Assembly (NCBI GenBank): GCA_948891265.1
Contig: CAQUBD010000019.1
Coordinates: 1 to 32,185 of the forward strand
Reading direction: 5' to 3'
Source: an uncultured Clostridia bacterium
GTDB taxonomy: Bacteria > Bacillota > Clostridia > TANB77 > CAG-508
Length of the DNA: 32,185 bases
Shown here: piece after piece, positions 16,235-25,230 of the stretch
Layout of the letters: each line of letters opens with the position of its first letter
How positions within the stretch are numbered: the stretch's first letter is position 1
Position numbers and translations under genes: made by a program
Notes under the pieces: generated by a model
Database searches by the model: none
What the model saw: the letters and a program-made list of their open reading frames with translations, nothing else
What the model was told of the DNA's origin: nothing

Positions 16235-17707
16235 CTATTTGCTCTCAATATTTATCTTTAATAAACATCTTGTAATAACTGCATTATAAACTGCAATTAA
16301 TGTTAGTCCCCAGAATGATATCATTCCAAAACTACTCATAGGTATCCATTTTACAAAACAAAATGCTATTACCATTATACAAATTGGTATTATTCTATTA
16401 AAGAATTTTGTATATGTTTTTATTACAGATTTATCTACTATATCTTCTTTATTTTCATTTATATTTTTTAGTAACATATTTGTAAATATATAATTTAATA
16501 TTAGCATAGTTATAATTCCAAATATTGATTCAATTGATATTACTACATTTGCATATCTAATTAGTAATGTATATAAGGCAAATAATCCTATATATGCAAA
16601 TCCTGCTAATAATCCATTTATTTTAAATCTAATTATTAAAATAATAATTCCAATAATCACGAATCCTATTATCGCTAATGCAATATATAATAAATGTTGT
16701 TCTGTAATATCAGATAAAACATATTGATTTTTTATTATATCATATTTTATTGGTAGATTTCCTTTATCTAGTGATGTTGCGATATTTTGTGCTTGTGCTA
16801 TATAGTCTTGTATTGTTTTTGTATCTGTTGATGCTGTTCCTACTGATAATTGTATTTTTCCTGTTGTTATAATTTCATCAAAATTAGTAGTCATTATTTC
16901 TTCATCATCAATTTTCATTGTCACTTTCTTTTCTTCTGTTTTAACTTCATCTGATGATGTTTCTTCTACTACATTACTTGTGCTCTCTGTAGCATTTCCT
17001 GCTTCCAAATTATTTTCTGTTGTATTATTTTCAATTTTTACATATGTCTTACTTATTTCTTCTAGCTTCTTTTTTCCTTCTTTATTAAATGCAATTTCTA
17101 AATATACTGTTGTTCCTGATGTTGATGTATTATATAATGCACTAGATGATTTTATATTACTGTTATTTAATAAAACTTCTTTTGTTTCACTATCTATAAT
17201 TTCAAATTTTCCTACTTTAGCAAAATTTGATAAAACTGTATCTGTGTTTTGGTCTTCTGGAATTTCTATTGTCATTTCTCCTGTTTTTTCATTTAAACTT
17301 ATATTATAATATTGAACTCCTAATTTTTTTAGTCTTTCACTTATTATTTCTTTAGATTTTTTATAGTTTTCTTCTGTTTTTACATCTTGACTATTATTTG
17401 GTACTTCTTCTTTTGTATATCCATTTTGTTTTATTTCTTCGTCAGTTGCTTCTTCTATTATATTTCCCTGACTATCTTTTATAATTTGAGTTGTTTCACT
17501 ATTCACTTGCAATTTTATATTTCTTGCTCCATTTATATCCATTGCATATGAATATCCTTTTACATTATTGCTTATTTGATTTCTGTTTTGACTGTATATA
17601 CCAAAGAAGCCTATCATTGTTACTAATACAATTAATAAAATTATTGTTGATATTTTTATTATTTTCATTCTGTTTTTATTTTCTGCTTTTTCATTTTTCT
17701 TTTTCAT
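16235..17707 (-). CDS. secD: Protein translocase subunit SecD
   Basis: The 490-residue protein has a membrane helix at about residues 15-35 and a large extracytoplasmic region. The latter includes GYSYAMDINGARNIKLQV, KTGEMTIEIPE (P1-like domain), VGKFEIID, and TTGKIQLSVG with AQNIATSLDKGNLPIKYDII. Several membrane helices follow at the C terminus. These are the expected SecD elements. A Ser/Thr/Glu-rich insertion sits in the middle (about 235-265). secF follows directly. Confidence 0.88.
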   Translation of the reverse strand: MKKKNEKAENKNRMKIIKISTIILLIVLVTMIGFFGIYSQNRNQISNNVKGYSYAMDINGARNIKLQVNSETTQIIKDSQGNIIEEATDEEIKQNGYTKEEVPNNSQDVKTEENYKKSKEIISERLKKLGVQYYNISLNEKTGEMTIEIPEDQNTDTVLSNFAKVGKFEIIDSETKEVLLNNSNIKSSSALYNTSTSGTTVYLEIAFNKEGKKKLEEISKTYVKIENNTTENNLEAGNATESTSNVVEETSSDEVKTEEKKVTMKIDDEEIMTTNFDEIITTGKIQLSVGTASTDTKTIQDYIAQAQNIATSLDKGNLPIKYDIIKNQYVLSDITEQHLLYIALAIIGFVIIGIIILIIRFKINGLLAGFAYIGLFALYTLLIRYANVVISIESIFGIITMLILNYIFTNMLLKNINENKEDIVDKSVIKTYTKFFNRIIPICIMVIAFCFVKWIPMSSFGMISFWGLTLIAVYNAVITRCLLKINIESK

Positions 17708-17799
17708 TTATTTCATTCCTCTCAATTCCTATTTTCTTTTGAAAATAACACTAAAATTTTTAGTATTTTGCATTTTTCAACTATTCTAGATTATATGGT

Positions 17800-18459
17800 T
17801 TACAACAATTTTGTATCATTTATTACTAATTCAAACCATATTTTTAGAAATTTAGCTGCATACTTGCTCATCATTGTCCTTTCCATAAATATTTCAAAAT
17901 AATCTAATACAGGGCATATTTTTGTATCAATTGTTAATTCTAAAATTATCTTTCTTTCTTTTTCATCTAATGTTAAATTTGCATTTGTTACGGCATAATT
18001 AACTCTATCATGAATATCAAATCTTGATAAATTTTTGTTTATAACTCTATCTCTATGTGCATCTGATTTATCTGCTAATATTAATGCTGCAGAAATATCA
18101 CTTACTGCATTTCCTGTTTTTTCATCATGATTTCCTATTGCCATCATTATTTCAGTTCTTTCATCTAATGGCATTCCCATGTCCTTTAAAATGTTATAGG
18201 CAAGAATTGCCCCACTATGTGCATGATCCACCCTATTTATACAATTTCCTATATCATGCATATATCCTGCTATTCTTGCAAGTTCTACTGTCCTTTCTGG
18301 ATATCCTAATTTTTCTAGAATATCTCCTGCTCTTTTTGAAACTATAGATATATGTCTATGTCCATGTTCTGTATATCCTAAAGCGTTTAATTGTTTCTGT
18401 GATCCTCTAATTAATGCATCAACTTCTGGATTTTCTTTAACATCTTTTAAAGTTATCAT
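17800..18459 (-). CDS. HD-domain phosphohydrolase
   Basis: The 219-residue protein carries an HD domain. His ligands appear in GHRHISIV and the HD pair in GYMHDIGNCINR, followed by HAHSGA and GNHDEKT, with LADKSDAHRDR as the last Asp. This is the pattern of cytosolic metal-dependent phosphohydrolases; the substrate cannot be told from sequence. The ribosome binding site is AGGAGG. It lies between a large membrane-anchored protein and secDF on the same strand; in Clostridia an HD protein next to secDF is a recurrent arrangement. Confidence 0.85.
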   Translation of the reverse strand: MITLKDVKENPEVDALIRGSQKQLNALGYTEHGHRHISIVSKRAGDILEKLGYPERTVELARIAGYMHDIGNCINRVDHAHSGAILAYNILKDMGMPLDERTEIMMAIGNHDEKTGNAVSDISAALILADKSDAHRDRVINKNLSRFDIHDRVNYAVTNANLTLDEKERKIILELTIDTKICPVLDYFEIFMERTMMSKYAAKFLKIWFELVINDTKLL

Positions 18460-18492
18460 TAAACTCCTCCTTCTATTTTTTTGAGTTTATCT

Positions 18493-20427
18493 TTATTTCT
18501 TCTGGATTTTCATCCTTATATACCTTGTTAATCCATCATTATCATATTCTATTGAAATTGCATATTTATTATCTTTTTCTTTGTCTAAATATTGTAATAT
18601 ATCTTGCTTTTTCTGTTCATTTTTAGAATTTCTTTTTATAAAAATAACCATTTCTTCCATATTTTCTTTGTATTCTCTTGTCTCTTGATTATATCCATCT
18701 AATCTATTTAAGTCTAAGTCTTCAAGTGTCTGATTTTTTGTTAATATTTTCATATCTTCAAAATTAGTTTCAACTATTTGTATTAAGTCTTCAATATTGT
18801 CACTCTCTAAATTTTCTCCTACGAAAAATTCAAATTGTGAATTAAATCTTCTTCTTTCAAGTTCTGTTACTTCTCCCTCACTTGGTATTTGTACTGAAGT
18901 TGCTTTTATTATTCCTAGATTTTGTAACATTATTTTATAGTTCATTATATTTACTTTAGTAGTTAGATTAGATAATTGTGATTTTATATTTTCAAGTAAT
19001 CTCGCATTTATAGCTTCAACTTGCTCTGGTTGCAACTCACCCATTTTAATATTTTCTTCATTAAATGTTATTTCATTTTCAAATTCTTGAACTATTTCAA
19101 TATTATTTGTTATATCCAAAATTCCTTCATATTTTTTGTTAACAATACTTAATTCTATATTCTTAGATATCTGATTATTTTCGGCAGATTGATTATATTC
19201 TAATTTTATATTATTTGTAATTTCATTATCTATTAATTCTTGGTATTCTATTAATATATTTGATTGTAACTGATTATTATGTTTTTCTATTTTTATAAAT
19301 TGTTCTTTTGTGCTTTGTCCTAATTCAATGTTATCTATTTTTACTGACGAATCATTATATAAGTCTATTGTCGTTTTATTTGTGGCTTTTTCAATTGCTG
19401 TTCTTACTGTTTTTGCCTTATTCTCATATACAATAATTTTTACTTCATCATTTCCTATATTATTATCTTTAATTTTTTCTATTTTATCCTCTATATCATT
19501 TATGAAAGTCTGTCTTAATCCTTCTTGCTGTTGACTTTCAGAATACTCTTCTTTTAATTTATTTTCAATCAAATCTATTTTAGTTAAAATAATTTCATCT
19601 TGCATAATTTGTTCTAATATTTTTATATGTAAATTATTATATTCTTCTATAGTTAATTTTACTCCATATGCATTTGTTTTAACATCTTTATTATTTACAG
19701 TTATTAAAGAATTTGATTGCTTATAATATCTATCTTTAGGTATATTTGTTTGTATTATTCCTACATACGTATTTGCTAAAGTTTGTTTTTCTTCTTCTGT
19801 AAAATTTAATATTGAACTAATATCGATATTCTCTGACAAATTCTGTATATTCTTTATTTGTAGTAAATTTAATATTTGGTTTTCTTCATTTTCCTTTACA
19901 GAAACAAATTGTTTTATTCCATTTAATCTGATTCCTGCCATGTTATCTTCTTTCAAATATTCAAATCCTGCTATCTTTTCATCGCCATTTTCTATCAACA
20001 TATCTTTATAATCATAGTTATTTGTTTTGTCTATATTGCTATTTATTTTTATTTTAACATTGTTTATAGGATTATTATTCTCTGTAGTTACTTCATTTGC
20101 TACATTCTCTGTAGTTGTTGTATTTTGCTCATCTACTAGATTTTCTGTATTCCCTGTATCTTCTATATTCTCAATATATTGTATTTTTCCTTCTATTTGT
20201 GATAGATACTTACTATTATTTAATGTATTCTCTAATTCTAAATTATTGCTATTATTAAATATTTTTATAATATCAAAATTTTGCATTAAATATTTTCTAA
20301 ATAATGTTTCTTTTGATTTAAATGCATCTGTTTTCAAATATAGTGCTACTAATATTCCAATAATTATTAAAACTATTAAAACAATAGCACTTATTGAAAT
20401 AGCAATTCTTTTTTTCCTTGGTATCAT
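18493..20427 (-). CDS. Large membrane-anchored extracytoplasmic protein, unknown function
   Basis: I do not recognise a family. The 644-residue protein has a basic N terminus (MIPRKKR), one membrane helix at about residues 8-30, and the rest presumably outside the membrane. The sequence is Asn/Glu/Ile-rich and low in Cys, with a Thr/Glu/Asn-rich linker at about 90-120. A helical segment with long heptads follows near 270-330. It starts with a strong AGGAGG and ends 33 bases before the HD gene, so the two are probably one transcript with secDF. An envelope role is inferred from topology only. Confidence 0.7.
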   Translation of the reverse strand: MIPRKKRIAISISAIVLIVLIIIGILVALYLKTDAFKSKETLFRKYLMQNFDIIKIFNNSNNLELENTLNNSKYLSQIEGKIQYIENIEDTGNTENLVDEQNTTTTENVANEVTTENNNPINNVKIKINSNIDKTNNYDYKDMLIENGDEKIAGFEYLKEDNMAGIRLNGIKQFVSVKENEENQILNLLQIKNIQNLSENIDISSILNFTEEEKQTLANTYVGIIQTNIPKDRYYKQSNSLITVNNKDVKTNAYGVKLTIEEYNNLHIKILEQIMQDEIILTKIDLIENKLKEEYSESQQQEGLRQTFINDIEDKIEKIKDNNIGNDEVKIIVYENKAKTVRTAIEKATNKTTIDLYNDSSVKIDNIELGQSTKEQFIKIEKHNNQLQSNILIEYQELIDNEITNNIKLEYNQSAENNQISKNIELSIVNKKYEGILDITNNIEIVQEFENEITFNEENIKMGELQPEQVEAINARLLENIKSQLSNLTTKVNIMNYKIMLQNLGIIKATSVQIPSEGEVTELERRRFNSQFEFFVGENLESDNIEDLIQIVETNFEDMKILTKNQTLEDLDLNRLDGYNQETREYKENMEEMVIFIKRNSKNEQKKQDILQYLDKEKDNKYAISIEYDNDGLTRYIRMKIQKK

Positions 20428-20548
20428 AAATTTTCCTCCTAGTTTTTATTGATAACTATTTAATATTAAGCTTACTTTATATTATTAGTTATATATTTAA
20501 TAGTATCATCAAGTATATTATATATTTTTTAATATTTTTTATCAATAT

Positions 20549-21370
20549 TTATTTTGAAATTCTTTGTTTTACCGCTTCATATACAATTATACCTGTTGAT
20601 ACTGATGCATTTAATGATGTTACTTTTCCTTTCATTGGAATTTTTACTAAAAAGTCACAGTTTTTTGTTACTTTATCACTCATTCCAGTTCCTTCATTTC
20701 CAATTACTATTCCTAAAGGTCCTGTTAAGTCTTGATTATAGTAATATTTATCTGTATTTATATGTGTTCCACATATCCATAATCCTTCATCTTTTAATTT
20801 TTGTATTGAGTCTGATACATTTGTAACTCTTGCTATTTTCATATGTTCTACTGCTCCTGCTGATACTTTATTTACTGTACTATTTACTGCAGCAGCTCTT
20901 CTTTTTGGTATTATTATTCCATGTACTCCCGCTGTTTCTGCTGTTCTAATTATTGAACCTAAATTGTGTGGATCTTCTATTCCATCTAATATTAATACAA
21001 ATGGATCTTCATTTTTTTGTTTTGCTTGTTCTAATATATCTTCAATTTCGCAGTATTCAAATGGTGGCACTATTGCTATTACTCCTTGATAATTTTGGTT
21101 TTGTGCCATTTCGTCCATTTTTCTTTTGTCTTTTTCTACTATTATAATTCCCTTTTCTTTTGCTATTGCTATTATTTTATTTATTGAACCGTGTTTTTCT
21201 CCTTTTGCTACAAATATTTTGTTTATGTCTTTTCCACTTTCTAATAGTTCAAGTACAGAGTTTCTTCCTTCTACTTGATCATCATAGTTTCTTTCTTCTT
21301 TTGGCTCATGGTTTTGTTTTTGTTTTTGTGTGTTTCTATTTTTGTTTCTTGTATTATAATTATTTTTCAT
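20549..21370 (-). CDS. rlmB: 23S rRNA (guanosine-2'-O)-methyltransferase, TrmH/RlmB family
   Basis: This 273-residue SpoU-class enzyme methylates a ribose in structured RNA using SAM. After a basic, disordered N terminus (about 1-30, many Asn, Lys and Gln), a substrate-binding domain begins at GRNSVLELLESGKDINKIFV. The SPOUT motifs follow: LDGIEDPHNLGSIIRTAETAG, IVIGNEGTGMS and MKGKVTSLNASVS. The ordering and length fit RlmB. The precise target (G2251) is inferred from family. It lies about 120 bases downstream of lepA, behind a GTCCC repeat. Confidence 0.88.
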   Translation of the reverse strand: MKNNYNTRNKNRNTQKQKQNHEPKEERNYDDQVEGRNSVLELLESGKDINKIFVAKGEKHGSINKIIAIAKEKGIIIVEKDKRKMDEMAQNQNYQGVIAIVPPFEYCEIEDILEQAKQKNEDPFVLILDGIEDPHNLGSIIRTAETAGVHGIIIPKRRAAAVNSTVNKVSAGAVEHMKIARVTNVSDSIQKLKDEGLWICGTHINTDKYYYNQDLTGPLGIVIGNEGTGMSDKVTKNCDFLVKIPMKGKVTSLNASVSTGIIVYEAVKQRISK

Positions 21371-21427
21371 ATTTAAAAATCCCTTTACTTTTTAACTTAT
21401 CGAAAGGTCTAACGACCTTCTTTTTAT

Positions 21428-21489
21428 TTCAAGATGTGTCCCCAATAGGACAAAAATGTCCCAAAAGGAAACGTCCCCAATGGGACATT
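21428..21489. repeat. GTCCC intergenic hairpin repeat (long form)
   Basis: In reverse complement it reads TGTCCCATTGGGGACG, TTTCCTTTTGGGACA, TTTTTGTCC and ATTGGGGACACATCTTGAA. It begins directly after the lepA stop. Both of its ends recur upstream of polC, where other sequence sits between them. Confidence 0.8.
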
Positions 21490-23301
21490 TTATTCATCAT
21501 CCAATTTAAGAACTGATAAAAATGCTTCTTGTGGTACTTCAACATTTCCAATTTCACGCATTTTCTTTTTACCTCTTTTTTGTTTTTCTAGAAGCTTTTT
21601 CTTCCTTGTGACATCACCACCATAACATTTAGCAAGTACATCTTTTCTCATTGCTGATATTGTTTCTCTTGCTATAACTTGTCCACCTACAACTGCTTGA
21701 ATAGGTATTGTAAATAATTTTCTTGGTATTTCTTTTTTTAGTTTTTCTACCATTTTCTTTCCTCTGTTGTATGCGCTGTCTTTGTGTACTATAAATGAAA
21801 GTGCATCTACTGGTTCTCCATTTATGTGTATATCTAATTTTACTAATTTTGATTGTCTATATTCTTTGAATTCATAGTCAAATGATGCATATCCTTTTGT
21901 TTTTGATTTCAAATTATCAAAGAAGTCATATATTATTTCGTTTAATGGCATTTCATATATAAGTGTTACTCTATTTTCATCTAAGTATTTCATATCAATA
22001 TATATGCCTCTTCTTTTTTGGCATATATCCATAATATTTCCTACATATTCTTTTGGTGTTAATATATTTGCTGTTACAAATGGTTCTTCTATATATGATA
22101 TTTCTTGTGGTGTTGGTAAGTCTGTTGGGTTGTATATATCTTCTACTTCTCCTGTTACTTTGTGTACTTTATATATAACTGATGGTGCTGTTGTAATTAA
22201 ACCTAAATCGAATTCTCTGTCTAGCCTTTCTTCAATTATTTCTAAATGCAATAATCCTAAAAATCCACATCTAAATCCGAATCCTAATGCTGCTGATGTT
22301 TCTGCTTCATATTCTAGTGCTGCATCATTTAATTGTAGTTTTTCTAATGCTACTTTTAAATTTTCATATTCACTTCCATCTATTGGATATAGTCCACAAT
22401 ATACCATTGGTGTTACTTTTTTGTATCCTTGTAATGGTTCATCTGCTGGATTTTCATTTTGTGTTACTGTGTCTCCTACATGTATATCAGATAAGCTTTT
22501 TATGCTTGCTGCTATATATCCAACTTCTCCTGCTTTTATTTCATCTGCTGGCATATATGCACCTGGTGCAAAATATCCAACTTCTGCAACAGTATATACT
22601 TTGTTTGTTGCCATTAATCTTATTTCATCACCGGCTTTTACTTTTCCATCTACCACTCTTACATATGCGACAGCACCTTTATAATTATCATAATATGAAT
22701 CAAATATTAAGCATTTTGTTTTATCATTTTCGTTTCCTTTTGGTGCTGGTAAATCTGTTACAATTCTTTCTAAAACATCTTCAACATTTAATCCAGATTT
22801 TGCTGATATGCATGGTGCGTCTTGTGCTGGAATTCCTATTATATCTTCTATTTCTTGTTTAATTTCATCTGGTCTAGCATTTGGCAAATCAATTTTATTT
22901 ATAACTGGTAATATTTCTAAGTTATTATCTATTGCTAAATATACATTTGCAAGTGTTTGTGCTTCTACCCCTTGGCTTGAATCAACAACCAAGATTGCTC
23001 CATCACATGCTGCCAAACTTCTTGAAACTTCATAATTGAAATCCACATGTCCTGGTGTATCTATTAAATTTAATATGTATTCTTGTCCATTTTTAGCTTT
23101 ATAAATCATTCTTACAGCTTGAGATTTTATTGTAATTCCTCTCTCTTTTTCAATATCCATGTTGTCTAACACTTGACTTTCCATCTCTCTTTTAGAAAGT
23201 ACCCCTGTCATTTCTATCAATCTATCTGCAAGTGTTGACTTTCCATGATCTATATGTGCAATTATACTAAAATTTCTAATATGTTCTTGTCTGTTACTCA
23301 T
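21490..23301 (-). CDS. lepA: Elongation factor 4 (LepA)
   Basis: This 603-residue translational GTPase can back-translocate stalled ribosomes. Its G motifs are AHIDHGKST (about 15-23), RGITIKSQ, DTPGHVDF, NKIDLP and SAKSG. LepA-specific segments are GFRCGFLGLLHLEI, CQKRRGIY and the C-terminal AKCYGGDVTRKKKLLEKQKRGKKKMR. The length is normal. The ATG follows GGAGGG. A hairpin (TGTGACA ... TGTCACA, about 23308-23340) abuts that ribosome binding site. Confidence 0.98.
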   Translation of the reverse strand: MSNRQEHIRNFSIIAHIDHGKSTLADRLIEMTGVLSKREMESQVLDNMDIEKERGITIKSQAVRMIYKAKNGQEYILNLIDTPGHVDFNYEVSRSLAACDGAILVVDSSQGVEAQTLANVYLAIDNNLEILPVINKIDLPNARPDEIKQEIEDIIGIPAQDAPCISAKSGLNVEDVLERIVTDLPAPKGNENDKTKCLIFDSYYDNYKGAVAYVRVVDGKVKAGDEIRLMATNKVYTVAEVGYFAPGAYMPADEIKAGEVGYIAASIKSLSDIHVGDTVTQNENPADEPLQGYKKVTPMVYCGLYPIDGSEYENLKVALEKLQLNDAALEYEAETSAALGFGFRCGFLGLLHLEIIEERLDREFDLGLITTAPSVIYKVHKVTGEVEDIYNPTDLPTPQEISYIEEPFVTANILTPKEYVGNIMDICQKRRGIYIDMKYLDENRVTLIYEMPLNEIIYDFFDNLKSKTKGYASFDYEFKEYRQSKLVKLDIHINGEPVDALSFIVHKDSAYNRGKKMVEKLKKEIPRKLFTIPIQAVVGGQVIARETISAMRKDVLAKCYGGDVTRKKKLLEKQKRGKKKMREIGNVEVPQEAFLSVLKLDDE

Positions 23302-23604
23302 ATTCCCTCCAGTGTGACAATCGGGACGTACCTTTTTGTCACATTTTTATTCTTTCATATTTTAACATACAAGCTTTAAAACTACAAGTATAAAAATTGT
23401 TTAAATTTGGATTTTTTCACATTTAAACTTAAAAGTTATAATTTTAGAAAAAATTAAATAACCTCTGAATTATCACTAACTATTTCCTTTATTTTGCATT
23501 TTCTATTTACTTTTTATGTTAATTATGTTATAATCTAGTAGAAACTTATTCATTTCTCCTATTAGTTAGGAGGTTCCCATCAAAAAATTTTGGAGGTAAT
23601 TTAT
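23302..23604. other. Divergent gap between lepA and the plus-strand lipoprotein
   Basis: The gap holds a hairpin next to the lepA ribosome binding site (23308-23340) and a degenerate copy of the AT-rich palindromic repeat (23404-23455). It also holds the lipoprotein promoter (23506-23534) and an inverted TCCTA/TAGGA pair at about 23555-23573 in the lipoprotein leader. I see no gene. Confidence 0.65.
23506..23534 (+). promoter_or_regulatory. Sigma-A promoter of the plus-strand lipoprotein gene
   Basis: TTTACT (23506-23511) and a perfect TATAAT (23529-23534) have a 17-base spacer. The leader is about 65 bases and includes TTGGAGGT ahead of the ATG. Confidence 0.7.
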
Positions 23605-24021
23605 ATGAAAAGAAAATTTAAACGGTTATTATTGTCAGTCTTTTTAGCAGTATTTATGTGCACCTGCTTAGCAGGTTGTAAGGAACCAACTGATGTTTCT
23701 GACATACAAGTAACTAATAATGATCAAACAATCACTGTATCATCACCATATTCTAATGCTTTTGTTTTAAGCCTTGAATTAGAAAAAAATGGTGAGACAT
23801 ATTCATGGACATCCGAGAATCTTTACATAGCTGCAGATGTTTCTCAAAGCTATGTATTGAAAGATTTGGTCGGAACTTATACTGCAGAAGATTGCCAAAT
23901 AACTTCTATATGTGTTTACTCAGCAAATATTACTTCATTGCCTCTTACGCTTCTGTTGGTAGCTGCTATTACCTTTGTTATAAGTTTTCTCATAGGATTT
24001 GCACTTGGTTGTTTTGATTAG
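23605..24021 (+). CDS. Small lipoprotein of unknown function
   Basis: The 138-residue protein has a lipoprotein signal: basic MKRKFKR, a hydrophobic stretch, and lipobox LAGC with Cys at about 26. The mature part is a beta-rich domain, and a second hydrophobic helix lies near the C terminus (about 112-133). I do not recognise the family. It is the only confident plus-strand gene in the window. It uses an in-frame CGG (codon 7) plus GGT/GTC-type codons unlike its neighbours, so it may be imported. The start at 23605 is set by GGAGG nine bases upstream. Confidence 0.75.
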   Translation: MKRKFKRLLLSVFLAVFMCTCLAGCKEPTDVSDIQVTNNDQTITVSSPYSNAFVLSLELEKNGETYSWTSENLYIAADVSQSYVLKDLVGTYTAEDCQITSICVYSANITSLPLTLLLVAAITFVISFLIGFALGCFD

Positions 24022-24027
24022 TTTTTT

Positions 24028-24072
24028 AATATTAACCCATTAGCATTTGTGTAAAATGTTAATGGGTTATAT
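24028..24072. terminator. Bidirectional hairpin between convergent genes
   Basis: AACCCATTAGCATTT, a five-base loop and AAATGTTAATGGGTT form a long stem between the lipoprotein gene and the convergent rhodanese gene. The T tracts are modest. It overlaps the last codons of the rhodanese gene. Confidence 0.7.
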
Positions 24073-24411
24073 TATTATCCCTTCATATACATTATAAACG
24101 TTTATATATCCTAAATTTTCTAATATTCTTTGACATTTTTGGCTTCTATGTCCTGTTGAACAATATACTACAATAAGTTCTTCTTTGTTTATTAGTTTTT
24201 TTGGTGCTTCTCTTTTTATTTGATAATCTGGGATGCAAATCGCTCCATCAATATGTCCTTCTTTATATTCTTGTGGACTTCTTACATCAATTATTGTAGC
24301 TCCTTCTTTTACATATGTTTCTAATTCTTCTTTATTAATGTCTTTTTGGTTATTGAAATCTCTTTTTAAATCTAAATTTTTTTGTATTATATATGCAAAT
24401 CTTCTAAACAT
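24067..24411 (-). CDS. Rhodanese-like domain protein
   Basis: The 114-residue protein is a single rhodanese domain. IIDVRSPQEYKEGHIDGAICIP and the active-site loop CSTGHRS (Cys near residue 85) are clear, ending with YNVYEG. Rhodaneses carry sulfur as a persulfide on that Cys. The N-terminal ~25 residues (FRRFAYIIQKN) are basic and slightly hydrophobic. The ribosome binding site is TAGGAG. The sulfur acceptor is not evident from the neighbours. Confidence 0.9.
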   Translation of the reverse strand: MFRRFAYIIQKNLDLKRDFNNQKDINKEELETYVKEGATIIDVRSPQEYKEGHIDGAICIPDYQIKREAPKKLINKEELIVVYCSTGHRSQKCQRILENLGYINVYNVYEGIII

Positions 24412-24472
24412 CTTTTTCTCCTAATATTATTTTATAATATTATATTCCATTTTTTCAATATGGTTATAATTT

Positions 24473-24533
24473 AAGTTTCGGTTTTTTATTCATATTCAAC
24501 CTTAGAAGTTATAGATTTAAAAAAACAAAACTT
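24473..24533. repeat. Palindromic intergenic repeat, copy 2
   Basis: AAGTTT and GTTTTTT at one end face AAAAAAAC and AAAACTT at the other. The 19-base core GTTTTTTATTCATATTCAA is identical to copy 1 at 2659-2729. Confidence 0.65.
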
Positions 24534-24665
24534 AAAGGTTATAATATTACCAAATTATTACAGTCTTTTTTCAAAAATATTACAATTATGTTACTTCGCC
24601 CGAATTATGTCTTCTATTTTGTTTACTTCTCTTTTATTTTTGCAATCTTATTTTTTTGTGGAAAC

Positions 24666-24723
24666 TGTGGATAACTTTGTGAATAACTCAAATTTGGCCT
24701 TTTTATTTTTTAAGTTATACACA
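24666..24723. promoter_or_regulatory. Cluster of DnaA-box-like sites
   Basis: TGTGGATAA (24666-24674) is the exact complement of the consensus box TTATCCACA. TGTGAATAA (24678-24686) and TTATACACA (24715-24723) are single-mismatch variants. The three lie within 58 AT-rich bases. No dnaA or dnaN is nearby and gene direction does not switch around the site, so it looks like an accessory DnaA-binding site rather than an origin. Confidence 0.45.
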
Positions 24724-24812
24724 TTTGTATTTTATTTTTTATCTTTTCCAATTATTTACATTATCTTTTTACATTTATGTGTACTTATTTTTTTGCTTTA
24801 TCTAAAAAAATA

Positions 24813-24856
24813 AAAAAGTTGCATTTGGCTTTTTTCAAGCTTTACAACTTTTTTAT
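24813..24856 (-). terminator. Terminator after the DUF1294 gene
   Basis: AAAAAAGTTG and CAACTTTTTT form a 10-bp stem around an inner partly paired loop. It is about 45 bases past the DUF1294 stop, with a T run on the minus strand. Confidence 0.7.
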
Positions 24857-24901
24857 TTTTGTTCTATTAAACATAATATTGAATCATTTAAAATTATTTT
24901 T

Positions 24902-25183
24902 TTAAAAGAATTTCAAATATATAACTGTAATTATTTCTAATATTGTAATTAGTGGAAATCCTATTACAAATGCTACTTTTTGAGTTTTGTGTCTGAATGT
25001 GTACATTCCTGCTATTGTTCCTATTCCTCCACCTAACGCTGTTACTATAAATAGTGTTCTTTCTTGTATTCTCCATTTTCCTTTTTTTGCTCTTCTTTTG
25101 TCTATGTACATTATTAAAAATCCTATTATATTTATTATAATAAAATATAATACTATATTTTTTGTTGAAAATATTTCTTCCAT
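24902..25183 (-). CDS. DUF1294 family membrane protein
   Basis: The 93-residue protein has three hydrophobic helices and the DUF1294 signature. MYIDKRRAKKGKWRIQE follows the first helix, then GGGIGTIAGMYTFRHKTQK, then a final helix. The function of the family is unknown. The ribosome binding site is AAGGAG. It starts about 48 bases after the MazG-like gene stops. Confidence 0.85.
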   Translation of the reverse strand: MEEIFSTKNIVLYFIIINIIGFLIMYIDKRRAKKGKWRIQERTLFIVTALGGGIGTIAGMYTFRHKTQKVAFVIGFPLITILEIITVIYLKFF

Positions 25184-25230
25184 TATATATTTCTCCTTTC
25201 ATTATTTTTTGTAATATGAGTCATTAGCAT

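Larger units (their letters stand above)
24412..24901. other. 490-base gap with DnaA boxes, a palindromic repeat and a terminator
   Basis: The gap holds the palindromic repeat copy 2 (24473-24533), three DnaA-box-like nonamers (24666-24723) and the DUF1294 terminator (about 24813-24856). An open frame at 24607-24813 on the plus strand is Phe/Leu-rich, lacks a ribosome binding site, and is not called as a gene. Confidence 0.65.

Noticed and set aside
24666..24723. Chromosomal replication origin
   Set aside because: Only three boxes, no dnaA or dnaN nearby, and genes on both sides run in the same direction, which is unlike an origin.
24607..24813. Plus-strand open frame of 68 codons, Phe/Leu-rich
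   Set aside because: No ribosome binding site, composition explained by T-rich DNA, and it overlaps the DnaA-box cluster and leads into a terminator.
24894..25202. Alternative minus-strand frame overlapping DUF1294
   Set aside because: Asn/Arg-rich shadow frame; the overlapping frame matches DUF1294 from start to end with a good ribosome binding site.
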